From contig NZ_JAKSYC010000094.1 in NCBI RefSeq assembly GCF_022829585.1, positions 1 to 43,062 of the forward strand: a stretch of 43,062 nt of DNA, read 5' to 3'. The notes beneath the pieces are model-generated. The model did no database searches, had not been told where the DNA came from, and saw only the letters and a program-made list of their open reading frames with translations. Position numbers and translations under genes: made by a program. Below are positions 1 through 7,300 of the stretch, in pieces; positions within the stretch are counted from its first letter, which is position 1, and each line of letters opens with the position of its first letter. The DNA is from Methylobacterium sp. J-026 (lineage in GTDB: Bacteria; Pseudomonadota; Alphaproteobacteria; Rhizobiales; Beijerinckiaceae).

Positions 1-147
1 GCCAACGTCGCCCGGGTCCTGACGGCGTCGGGCGAGACCGGCAGCGCCGCCACGCAGGTCCTGAACGCGGCGGCCGAGCTGGCCAAGCAGTCGCTGGCCG
101 TCAAGCAGGAGGTCGACGGCTTCCTCCGCGACATCCAGGCCATGTGA
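1..147 (+). CDS. Methyl-accepting chemotaxis protein, C-terminal fragment
   Basis: Only the last 48 residues are in the window; the frame is open from base 1 to a TGA at 145-147. The helical, Ala/Gln-rich end (GSAATQVLNAAAELAKQS, then a VDGFLRDIQAM tail) is what follows the signalling hairpin in alphaproteobacterial methyl-accepting chemotaxis proteins, which relay ligand binding to CheA at the inner membrane. The ligand domain and the conserved hairpin tip lie outside the window, so neither the signal sensed nor the full length can be judged. It converges on the TetR-like gene with a 13-base gap. The family call rests on the style of the C-terminus alone. Confidence 0.7.
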   Translation, partial: ANVARVLTASGETGSAATQVLNAAAELAKQSLAVKQEVDGFLRDIQAM

Positions 148-160
148 GCCGCGGATCCGC

Positions 161-976
161 TCAGATGGCGGCGGCGGGATCCGTCTCGTCGCCGTCGCGG
201 TCGCGCCGCGCGCGGGGGCGTCGGTCGAGCAGCGACCGGCCCAGCGCCCGCAGCGGCGCGGTGAGCCTGCGTGCATCCTCGGCCCGCTCCATGAGGCGCT
301 CGCCGCTGCGGATCTCCTTGTCGAGCCGGGCCATCGTCCGGGCCAGGGCCGGATCGTCGTCGTCGAGCCAGACCTGGGTCACCCGGGCGAAGGCGATCAC
401 CACGCCCTGCAGCTTGAGCTGGCCGAGCGGGCCCTCGGTGTCGATCCCGGCCGCCGCCAGCATGTAGCGGTGGGAGTTCAGCATGACGCCGTTCAGCGCG
501 AGCATCGCCAGCGGCTCGCCGCGCAGCGCGTAGGCGATCCGGCGCAGGGCCGGCTTGTAGGGCGTCATGGCGTCGAGGCGCCGCATCAGCACGTCGAACA
601 GGCGCTCGCGGGCCGGCTCCTCCTCGAGGCCGGCGCTGTCGCCCTCCAGGACCTTCCGGTCGATGATCCGGGTCAGGCCGCCCAGGACCGCGCCCTTCGA
701 CGGGAACAGGTCGCGCAGCTCGGCCAGCGTCAGACCCGCCTCCCGGGCGATGTCGCCGATCTCGATATCGCTCCAGGGCTGCTCGGCGGCGAGCCGCATC
801 AGGGCCTCGACGGCGGCCTCCCGGGGCGGCAGCTTCGGCGGGTTCGGCGCGGCCGTGCTCGCCTCTGCCAGGCTCTCCCGCGCCGCGCCCTCCGATGTGG
901 CGGAGGCCGTCCCGGGTGCCGTGGCGGATGTCGCGGTCTTGCGGGGGCGCTTCGCCGGCCCTCTGGTCTCGGTCAT
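161..976 (-). CDS. TetR-like regulator with COQ9-like C-terminal domain
   Basis: The protein has 271 residues. Residues 1-50 are a low-complexity Ala/Thr/Pro/Glu tail. Residues 51-100 are a TetR-type helix-turn-helix (REAAVEALMRLAAEQPWSDI, then IGDIAREAGLTLAELRDLFPSKGAVL). The remainder resembles the alpha-helical part of COQ9-type proteins, including a WLDDDDPALARTMARLDKEI segment matching the usual W-L-D-D-S...T-x-x-F-L-D-R-R-I stretch. COQ9 proteins bind lipids and support ubiquinone hydroxylation; TetR proteins repress transcription. The recognisable HTH helix favours a DNA-binding role, but a COQ9-like lipid role is a real alternative. The ATG at 974-976 is about 100 bases after the proC stop, so it may be the last gene of the ybjN-proC unit. 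The C-terminus is Arg/Asp-rich and probably disordered. Confidence 0.75.
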   Translation of the reverse strand: MTETRGPAKRPRKTATSATAPGTASATSEGAARESLAEASTAAPNPPKLPPREAAVEALMRLAAEQPWSDIEIGDIAREAGLTLAELRDLFPSKGAVLGGLTRIIDRKVLEGDSAGLEEEPARERLFDVLMRRLDAMTPYKPALRRIAYALRGEPLAMLALNGVMLNSHRYMLAAAGIDTEGPLGQLKLQGVVIAFARVTQVWLDDDDPALARTMARLDKEIRSGERLMERAEDARRLTAPLRALGRSLLDRRPRARRDRDGDETDPAAAI

Positions 977-1080
977 GGATCTGTCGCCCGCTCCTGTCGG
1001 TCGTTGCGCTCTGATGTAGGCAGGCCGACGCGGAAGGGCAGGGGTTTCGCGCGGCCTTGCCGCACGGGCGCCGAGGGGTG

Positions 1081-1926
1081 TCAGCCGGCGAGCGCCTCCG
1101 CCCGCCGCCGGGCCGCCGCCACGGCCTCCCGCATCAGCGCGCCGAGGCCGTCCGGGCGCATCAGCACGTCGAGGGCCGCCGCCGTGGTCCCCCCCGGGGA
1201 GGTCACGTTGCGGCGCAGCTCCGCCGCTTCGGCCGGGCTGGCGTCGAGGAGCGCGCCGGCGCCCGCCACGGTGGCCCGGGCGAGGCGGCGCGCCACGTCC
1301 GGATCGAGCCCGGCGGCGATGCCGGCCTCGGCCAGCGTCTCGGCCAGGAGGAAGACGTAGGCCGGCCCGGAGCCCGAGACCGCCGTCACCGCGTTGATCT
1401 GCGCCTCGTCGGCGAGCCACGCGACGGTGCCGTTGGCCGTCAGCAGGGCCTCGGCGGCGCCGCGCTGTCCGGCCGTGACCTCCGGGCTGGCATAGGCCCC
1501 CGTGGCGCCCCGGCCGATGCTGGCCGGCAGGTTCGGCATCGCCCGGACGAGGGCCCGCGCCCGCGGCAGCCGGCCGCGCAGGTCCGCCACGGTCTTGCCG
1601 GCCAGGATCGAGACGAGGAGCGTGTCGCGGCCGATCAGCCGGTCGAGTCCGGGGGCCGCCCCGTCGAGTCCCTGGGGCTTGATCGCCAGAACCAGCACGG
1701 CGCCGGGCGCCGGGTCCGGCGGGTTGAGGGCGAGGCCCCGCGCGGCGCAGAGATCGACGATCTCCCGGGTCGGGATCGGGTCGATGAGGGTGGTGCGGCG
1801 CGGGTCGAGGCCCGCCGCGAGCCAGCCCGCGAGCATCGCCCCGCCCATCTTGCCGGCCCCGGCCAGGACCAGGGAGGCGGGCATCGCCGCCGCCGTGGCC
1901 TCCGGCTCGGCCCCCGGCGCGGTCAC
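1081..1926 (-). CDS. proC: Pyrroline-5-carboxylate reductase
   Basis: This cytosolic enzyme reduces 1-pyrroline-5-carboxylate to L-proline with NAD(P)H, the last step of proline synthesis. The N-terminus has the Rossmann motif VLAGAGKMGGAML. The conserved segments LAIKPQ, RAMPNLPASIGRG and the proline-binding signature (NAVTAVSGSGPAYVFLL...EAGIAAGL, ending RRNVTSPGGTTAAAL) are all present. The preferred start is GTG at 1924-1926: it overlaps the ybjN stop in a GTGA arrangement and follows a GAAGGCGAGG stretch that can act as a ribosome binding site, giving 281 residues. An internal ATG at 1882-1884 would give 267 residues and also keeps the whole Rossmann fold. The overlap indicates translational coupling with ybjN. 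Confidence 0.95.
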   Translation of the reverse strand: MTAPGAEPEATAAAMPASLVLAGAGKMGGAMLAGWLAAGLDPRRTTLIDPIPTREIVDLCAARGLALNPPDPAPGAVLVLAIKPQGLDGAAPGLDRLIGRDTLLVSILAGKTVADLRGRLPRARALVRAMPNLPASIGRGATGAYASPEVTAGQRGAAEALLTANGTVAWLADEAQINAVTAVSGSGPAYVFLLAETLAEAGIAAGLDPDVARRLARATVAGAGALLDASPAEAAELRRNVTSPGGTTAAALDVLMRPDGLGALMREAVAAARRRAEALAG

Positions 1927-2432
1927 GCCTCGCCTTCGGTCTCGAACAGCACCGCGTCCAGCGCATCGCGGGCGCTCTTGCCGGCCCAGAGCACGAACTG
2001 GAACGCCTGGAAGTAGCGTTCGCAGGCATCGACGGCGGTCTTCATCATGGTGGCGCATTGCGGGTGCGTCGGCACCGCCCCGCCGGTCAGCAGCAGCGCG
2101 TGCCGAAACATCACCACGCCGTCGCTCGTCCAGAGGTCGAAATGGCCGACCCAGAGCTGCTCGTTGATCAGCGCGATCAGGCGCATCACCTCGGTCCGCT
2201 GCCGCTCCGGGACCTTGAGGTCGAACGCGCAGGCGACGTGCAGGGCCTCCACGTCCTCGATCCACGTGAAGGCGACGTTGTAGTCGGTCCACCGGCCGGG
2301 GCTCGTGACCGACATCTCGTCGGTCTCGGCCCGGTCGAAGATCCAGTCACGCAGGGACGCCAGACGCTCGACGACGTCGAGCGGATGCTCGTTCCGGTCC
2401 GGGTCGTGGAAGTCGACGTTGAGAAGCGGCAT
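1923..2432 (-). CDS. YbjN domain-containing protein
   Basis: The 169-residue protein belongs to the YbjN family (type III secretion chaperone-like fold), found next to proC in many Hyphomicrobiales. The start MPLLNVDFHDPDRNEHPLDVVERL, with GRWTDYNVAFTWIEDVEALHVACAF and the tail WAGKSARDALDAVLFETEGEA, is typical of that group. Its molecular role is not settled; in enteric bacteria YbjN has been tied to stress tolerance and motility, and a chaperone-like function is only inferred from fold. ATG 2430-2432 was chosen because family members begin with M-x-L-L-N; an in-frame start ten codons upstream (2460-2462) is possible. The gene overlaps proC by four bases, and a candidate promoter lies at 2610-2639. 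Confidence 0.85.
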   Translation of the reverse strand: MPLLNVDFHDPDRNEHPLDVVERLASLRDWIFDRAETDEMSVTSPGRWTDYNVAFTWIEDVEALHVACAFDLKVPERQRTEVMRLIALINEQLWVGHFDLWTSDGVVMFRHALLLTGGAVPTHPQCATMMKTAVDACERYFQAFQFVLWAGKSARDALDAVLFETEGEA

Positions 2433-2609
2433 GACGATCCAAAAGGACGGCCCGGACGACATCCGGCCCGACGTGACGGTGACGCGAAACCGGAGCGCGA
2501 GAACACTCCGAGAACTGGGACGACCGGCAAATCCACGCCGGCGGTGAGCCGATCGACTGTCGAAGCTCCGCGGACATCGCCCCGCAGCGATCGAATCACC
2601 CTATACCCG

Positions 2610-2639
2610 ACTATAGACCGGCCGTGACTCACGACACAA
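2610..2639 (-). promoter_or_regulatory. Candidate sigma-70-type promoter for ybjN-proC
   Basis: Read on the minus strand, TTGTGT (2639-2634) and TATAGT (2615-2610) are separated by 18 bases, close to the housekeeping -35/-10 pattern. It lies about 180 bases upstream of ybjN in the only AT-richer patch of the 290-base gap between ybjN and ubiK. The match is partial in the -35 box and no transcript start is known. Confidence 0.35.
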
Positions 2640-2722
2640 AGTGCAGGCCCCGTTCAGTGAACAGGAAACCGGATCGTCGCGACGGCTTCCTGTGTAAAAG
2701 CTCCCGGCGTTGCCGCCCGGAC

Positions 2723-3007
2723 TCAAACCACCTCGCTCAGCCCGGCGGCGCCCGCCACGGCGCCCCCGGATTTCGCCTCCAGGGCCGCGACGCGGGCCGC
2801 GAGGGCCTCATTCTGCGCCTGCAGGTTGGTGACGAGGTCGCGGAGCACGTCGAGCTCCTCCCGCGAGGCGATGTCGAGGTCGCGGATGACGCGCTCGATC
2901 TGCGCCCGGACCACGGTCTCGGCCTCGCGGCGCACGCCCTGGGCGGCACCGGCCGCGTCGGTCATCAGGCGGGCGAGGTCGTCGAACAGTCGATTGGAGG
3001 GGGGCAT
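2723..3007 (-). CDS. UbiK-family accessory factor (BMFP domain)
   Basis: The 94-residue protein starts MPPSNRLFDDLARLMTDAAG, followed by an amphipathic helix and a C-terminal coiled coil (residues about 45-85, ELDVLRDLVTNLQAQNEAL). This layout matches the BMFP/UbiK family; UbiK assists UbiJ and the Ubi metabolon in aerobic ubiquinone synthesis in enterobacteria, and related proteins in Brucella promote membrane fusion in vitro. Alphaproteobacterial members are usually annotated as accessory factors without direct proof. The ATG at 3005-3007 is preceded by a GGGAGA ribosome binding site. It may share a physiological theme with the COQ9-like protein at 161-976, but the two are not adjacent. Confidence 0.85.
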   Translation of the reverse strand: MPPSNRLFDDLARLMTDAAGAAQGVRREAETVVRAQIERVIRDLDIASREELDVLRDLVTNLQAQNEALAARVAALEAKSGGAVAGAAGLSEVV

Positions 3008-3116
3008 CCTGGTCTCCCGGATCGGCTGGCTGCCGCGACGGCCGCCTGACGGCGCGATTCGAGACGACGAGATAGGAATCTTCGGGGCGGGGAGCAACGC
3101 CCCTCCCGGCCGGGGC

Positions 3117-3149
3117 GGCGGAGCGGGGACGGATCGAACCCGCTCCGCC
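3117..3149 (-). terminator. Strong hairpin downstream of the His/Met-rich gene
   Basis: A perfect 11-bp stem (GGCGGAGCGGG at 3117-3127 paired with 3139-3149) encloses an 11-base loop. It starts nine bases after the stop of the minus-strand gene at 3158-3379. No T-tract follows, which is common in very GC-rich genomes. It probably ends or stabilises that transcript. Confidence 0.55.
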
Positions 3150-3157
3150 CTGCGACC

Positions 3158-3379
3158 TTACATGCGGTGCATGCGGTGGTGCATCATCCGACGGTGCATG
3201 CGGTGATGCATCATGTGCCGGCGCATCATCCGCCGCTCCATGTGGTTCATCCGGACCTGGGTGACGGCGTCGGGGGCCGCGACGGCGCCGGGCATGGCCG
3301 GGGCCGCGGAGGCGGGCTGCACCAGGGCGGCGGCGCCCAGCGAGGCCAGCACGGTGAAGGCGAAGGTCAGTTTCCTCAC
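3158..3379 (-). CDS. Small secreted His/Met-rich protein
   Basis: This 73-residue protein has a clear signal peptide (MRKLTFAFTVLASLGAAAL, with likely cleavage after ASA near residue 25) and a mature part ending in about 30 residues built from Met, His and Arg (for example RRMMRRHMMHHR). Met/His-rich periplasmic tails commonly bind copper or other soft metals, so a periplasmic metal chaperone or buffer is the best guess; no named family was recognised. The start is GTG at 3377-3379, with GGAG about nine bases upstream. A strong hairpin follows the stop, so it is probably a single-gene transcript. The high basic content could instead mean binding to anionic surfaces. Confidence 0.75.
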   Translation of the reverse strand: MRKLTFAFTVLASLGAAALVQPASAAPAMPGAVAAPDAVTQVRMNHMERRMMRRHMMHHRMHRRMMHHRMHRM

Positions 3380-3512
3380 GAAGAGACTCCAGTTCTCTGT
3401 TCGCCGGGTAGGATGCCCGGTTCATCCTCCCGGACGGGAGGTACGGAGAGTCGTCTCGCGCCGCGGGGCGGCACGGCGGACCTTCGAGGGTCCGCCGCCG
3501 TCAACTTGTGAG

Positions 3513-4229
3513 TTAGAGATTCGTTTCCTCGAACGCCTTCACCCACTCGGCGCAGATGCCCGAGCGCACGATGTCGTTCCGGGTGAACTCAACCACCGGT
3601 ATGGGCATCATCCGGCTCTTGACCAAGTGCATGACGGTGCGCAGCCCCGAGGTCTCGCGCAGGTCGGTCTGGGAGACGTCGCCGTTGATGATGACCTGGC
3701 AATCGTCGCCGATCCGGGTCAGGAACATCTTGATCTCGGCGGTGGTGGTGTTCTGCGCCTCGTCGAGGATCACGAGGCAGTTCTTGAAGGTGCGCCCGCG
3801 CATCACCTCGAACGGGACGATCTCGATGTCACCGGTCTTGAGGGCGATCTCGAAGGCGGCCGCGCCCATCCGCTCCTTCATGGCCTCGGTCAGCGGCGCG
3901 ACCCAGGGGGCGATCTTCTCCTCGAGGGTGCCGGGGAAGAAGCCCAGCGACCGGCCCGACGGGACGTTCGGGCGGGTGATCACCACCTTGGAGATCCGGC
4001 GCTGGCGGAGCTGGTCGGCGGCGCGGGTCCCGGCGATGTAGGTCTTGCCGGTGCCGGCGGGCCCCAGGACGATGACCTGCGGGGAGCGGGCGAGGGCGTC
4101 GAGATACTCGGCTTGGCGTTCGGTGAGGGGCTGGATCGGGGCGAGGTTGCGTTCTTCGTCGAAGCGCGTGCGGTGAATACGGGACGTGCGGTCTTCAACC
4201 AGTTCAAGTCGTGCGCGGCGTCTCTTCAT
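3513..4229 (-). CDS. PhoH family protein (P-loop ATPase)
   Basis: The protein has 238 residues. The Walker A motif GPAGTGKT is at about residues 56-63 and Walker B VILDEAQN at about 153-160; the RPNVPSGRSLGFFPGTLEEK and NGDVSQTDL segments are hallmarks of PhoH proteins. PhoH-like ATPases are cytosolic and are linked to phosphate starvation and RNA metabolism, but the substrate is not established. The compact single-domain form, without KH or PIN domains, differs from PhoH2 and from the ybeZ-type gene near ybeY. The ATG at 4227-4229 has a GGAG ribosome binding site eight bases upstream. About 410 bases without a gene separate it from the helicase gene. Confidence 0.9.
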   Translation of the reverse strand: MKRRRARLELVEDRTSRIHRTRFDEERNLAPIQPLTERQAEYLDALARSPQVIVLGPAGTGKTYIAGTRAADQLRQRRISKVVITRPNVPSGRSLGFFPGTLEEKIAPWVAPLTEAMKERMGAAAFEIALKTGDIEIVPFEVMRGRTFKNCLVILDEAQNTTTAEIKMFLTRIGDDCQVIINGDVSQTDLRETSGLRTVMHLVKSRMMPIPVVEFTRNDIVRSGICAEWVKAFEETNL

Positions 4230-4642
4230 GGATGTACACTCCAACGGGACTTGCCAACCTGGATCTGTTTCTGAACTGCCGTTTACCTGCCTGCTCCCGG
4301 TTCTACACGTCTTGCGGAACTAATACCGTCCCTTTGCCGAAGGTTCCGCGCCGCGCTCGTCTGCCTGTGGAGAGCGTCACAACGTCCCGCGCGCGGCCGA
4401 ATACGTGACGCAACGGCCGCGCCAGCGTGATTCGCACCTGACGATTGCGCACGGGGTGTGACCAGGGGGTGACGGTCGGCGCGACCGCCCGGGAAAAGGT
4501 GCCGTGCTGGCGCGGATGCATCAGGCTTGGGAGGGGGGAGACGCGCTGACGCGGCATCCGGCACGAAAGCGTTCCTCCGCGCCCGATCGGGCGAAGCCGG
4601 CCGACCCTGCCGCCCTGGACCGTCCGGGCTTGATCGGCGGGA
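4230..4642. other. Gene-free gap upstream of phoH
   Basis: No reading frame here has believable protein sequence. It must contain the minus-strand phoH promoter, but no convincing -35/-10 pair was seen. A 14-base perfect palindrome (4580-4593) is the only clear structure. Confidence 0.5.
4580..4593 (-). terminator. Weak candidate terminator after uvrD-like gene
   Basis: CGCCCGATCGGGCG is a perfect palindrome that can fold as a 5-bp stem with a GATC loop, 50 bases after the helicase stop. There is no T-tract; the short stem makes this a weak call. Confidence 0.25.
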
Positions 4643-7018
4643 CTAGCTTGATCCAGCCTGGATGAAGCTGTCGAGGACCATCTTCCGGCCGGCCTTGTCG
4701 AAGTCAACGGTCAGCTTGTTGCCATCGACCTCGGCGACGGTGCCGGGGCCGAACTTGGTGTGGAAGACCCGCTGGCCAGCCTCGAACGCCGAGGGCGTGC
4801 CCGTCGACTTGGCGATCAGCTCGCCCTCGATCTGCCGCGGCCCCCCGGCCTGTCCGCCGGCCCGGCCCCCCGGCGCGGACCCGAAGCCGCCGCGGCCGGC
4901 CTGCGGCGCGGTGGCGGCCTGCGCCCGCTGCCAGCCCGGCGTGCCGTAGCTCGATCCGAACGGCGCGGGGTTGCGGTCGAACCGCGAGGCGCCGGCGGAG
5001 AAGTGGGCCGGCGCCTCGATCACGTCGACGGCCGATTCCGGCAATTCGTCGATGAACCGGGACGGGATGGTCGAGGACCACAGCCCGTGGATGCGCCGGT
5101 TGACCGCGAAGGACAGCTTGGCCCGCTTGCGCGCCCGGGTGAGGCCGACATGGGCGAGGCGCCGCTCCTCCTCCAGGCCGGCCCGGCCGCTCTCGTCCAG
5201 CGCCCGCTGGCTCGGGAACAGGCCGTCCTCCCAGCCGGGCAGGAACACGGTGTCGAATTCGAGCCCCTTGGCGGCGTGGAGCGTCATCAGGGAGACCCGG
5301 TCGGCGCCCTCCGTCTCGGAGGCCTCCATCACCAGGGAGACGTGCTCCAGGAAGGCCGCGAGGTCGGGGAATTCCTCCATGGAGCGGACGAATTCCTTGA
5401 GGTTCTCCAGCCGGCCGGCGGCGTCGGCCGAGCGGTCCTTCTGCCACATCTCGGTGTAGCCGGATTCCTCCAGGATGGTCTGGGCGACCTCGCTGTGCGG
5501 CTGCGCCTCCACCAGCCGCGCCCAGCGGGAGAAGCTCGCGGTGAGCGCCCGCAGGGTCGAGCGGACCCGGGGCTTCAGCTCGTCGGTCTCGCACAGGCGC
5601 TCCGCGGCGATCCGCAGGGGCAGCCGGTTGGCGCGGCCGTAGGTGTGGAGCTGCTGCAGGGTCGCGTCGCCCAGGCCCCGTTTCGGGGTGTTGACGATCC
5701 GCTCGAAGGCGAGGTCGTCGCTGACATTCACGGTGGCGCGCAGATAGGCCAGGGCGTCGCGGATCTCGGCCCGCTCGTAGAAGCGCGGGCCGCCGATCAC
5801 CCGGTAGGGTAGGCCGAGCTGGACGAAGCGGTCCTCGATCTCGCGCATCTGCGCAGAGATGCGCACCAGCACGGCGATCTCCGACAGGGGATGCTGCTTG
5901 ACCTGGAGCGACTCGATCGATTCGGCGAGCAGCCGCGCCTCCTCCTCGGAATCCCAGGCCCCCGACACGGTGACGCGCTCGCCCGGCTCGTCCTCGGTGC
6001 GCAGGGTCTTGCCGAGCCGGCTCTCGTTCCTGGCGATCAGCCCCGAGGCGGCCGCCAGGATGTGGCCGGTGGAGCGGTAGTTGCGCTCCAGACGGACCAC
6101 CACGGCGCCCGGAAAATCGTGCTCGAAGCGCAGGATGTTGTCGACCTCGGCCCCGCGCCAGCCGTAGATCGACTGGTCGTCGTCGCCCACGCAGGCGATG
6201 TTCTTGCGATTCTGCGCGAGCAGCCTCAGCCACAGGTACTGGGCGACGTTGGTATCCTGATACTCGTCGACCAGGATGTAGCGGAACCGGTCCTGGTAAT
6301 TGGCGAGCACATCAGGGTTCTCGCGCCAGAGCTTGAGGCACAGCAGCAGAAGATCGCCGAAATCGACGGCGTTCAGCGTCGCGAGCCGGGCCTGGTAGGC
6401 GGTGTAGAGCGCCCCGCCCTTGCCGAAGGCGAAGGACGCGGCCTCGCCCGGCGGCACCTGCTCGGGCGAGAGGCCGCGGTTCTTCCAGCCGTCGATCGTG
6501 TGGGCGAGCGCCCGGGCCGGCCAGCGCTTCTCGTCGATGTTCTGGTCGGCGATCACCTGCTTCATCAGCCGCAGCTGATCGTCGGTGCCGAGGATGGTGA
6601 AGTCGGATTTGAGCCCGACGAGCTCGGCATGGCGGCGCAGGATCTTGGTGCCGATGGCGTGGAAGGTGCCGAGCCAGGGCATGCCCTCGCCGGCCGGGCC
6701 GATCAGCGCGCCGATCCGGTGCTTCATCTCCCGGGCGGCCTTGTTGGTGAAGGTCACCGACAGGATGTCGAAGGGCCGCGCCCGGTTGGTGGCGATCAGG
6801 TGGGCGATGCGGGTGGTGAGCACCCGGGTCTTGCCGGTGCCGGCCCCGGCCAGCACCAGGACCGGGCCCTCCGTGGTCTCGACGGCGCGGCGCTGCTCGG
6901 GGTTGAGCCCCTCGAGATAGGCGGCGGCGTCGCGGCGGAGCGCGCCCATGGCGCGGGCGGCGATGGAAGAGGCGGGAGCGCCGTCCCCGGCGGGCTGCGC
7001 ATGCGGGCGGTTCTGCAT
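4643..7018 (-). CDS. uvrD: UvrD/PcrA-type SF1A DNA helicase
   Basis: This 791-residue ATP-dependent 3'-5' helicase acts in nucleotide-excision and mismatch repair and in clearing stalled RNA polymerase. All motifs are present: Walker A GAGTGKT (about 58-64), Ia TFTNKAAREMK, motif II DEYQDTN, III GDDDQSIYGWRGA, IV LERNYRST, V LMTLHAAKGLEFDTVFLPG and VI HVGLTRARKR. The last 45 residues (GQRVFHTKFGPGTVAEVDG...) form the Tudor-like domain that PcrA/UvrD use to bind RNA polymerase. A Gly/Ala-rich linker precedes it. The ATG at 7016-7018 has an AGGGA ribosome binding site; an in-frame TTG six codons upstream is less likely. It is divergent from the AsmA-like gene across 282 bases. The pcrA name would fit equally well. 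Confidence 0.95.
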   Translation of the reverse strand: MQNRPHAQPAGDGAPASSIAARAMGALRRDAAAYLEGLNPEQRRAVETTEGPVLVLAGAGTGKTRVLTTRIAHLIATNRARPFDILSVTFTNKAAREMKHRIGALIGPAGEGMPWLGTFHAIGTKILRRHAELVGLKSDFTILGTDDQLRLMKQVIADQNIDEKRWPARALAHTIDGWKNRGLSPEQVPPGEAASFAFGKGGALYTAYQARLATLNAVDFGDLLLLCLKLWRENPDVLANYQDRFRYILVDEYQDTNVAQYLWLRLLAQNRKNIACVGDDDQSIYGWRGAEVDNILRFEHDFPGAVVVRLERNYRSTGHILAAASGLIARNESRLGKTLRTEDEPGERVTVSGAWDSEEEARLLAESIESLQVKQHPLSEIAVLVRISAQMREIEDRFVQLGLPYRVIGGPRFYERAEIRDALAYLRATVNVSDDLAFERIVNTPKRGLGDATLQQLHTYGRANRLPLRIAAERLCETDELKPRVRSTLRALTASFSRWARLVEAQPHSEVAQTILEESGYTEMWQKDRSADAAGRLENLKEFVRSMEEFPDLAAFLEHVSLVMEASETEGADRVSLMTLHAAKGLEFDTVFLPGWEDGLFPSQRALDESGRAGLEEERRLAHVGLTRARKRAKLSFAVNRRIHGLWSSTIPSRFIDELPESAVDVIEAPAHFSAGASRFDRNPAPFGSSYGTPGWQRAQAATAPQAGRGGFGSAPGGRAGGQAGGPRQIEGELIAKSTGTPSAFEAGQRVFHTKFGPGTVAEVDGNKLTVDFDKAGRKMVLDSFIQAGSS

Positions 7019-7300
7019 CCCGCATCCCTGGACCAAATCGCGAACGGCGTCGAGGGCGCGTGCGCGCGGTGCGACCTGAGCGTGTGGGCGCAGCCGCTTG
7101 CACGCCGGGTCTCATGCTCCGTCCCGAATCAGGTTCCGCTTCGCTGCGCCTGTCCGGGAACCGGCACATCGAGCGCCGCGCGAGCGGCTCCGGACCGTGG
7201 CATCACCGCTGGCGCCTCCGAGGGCTTATCGTGCTATGGCCACTTGCTCGCGGGGGCACGCGGGACGGTCCCGCGCGGAAACGAGTGCGGAACGGGACCA

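Noticed and set aside
5891..7300. Upstream extension of the AsmA-like frame through the helicase region
   Set aside because: It is antisense to conserved helicase motifs; the membrane helix of the AsmA protein begins right after TTG 7301.
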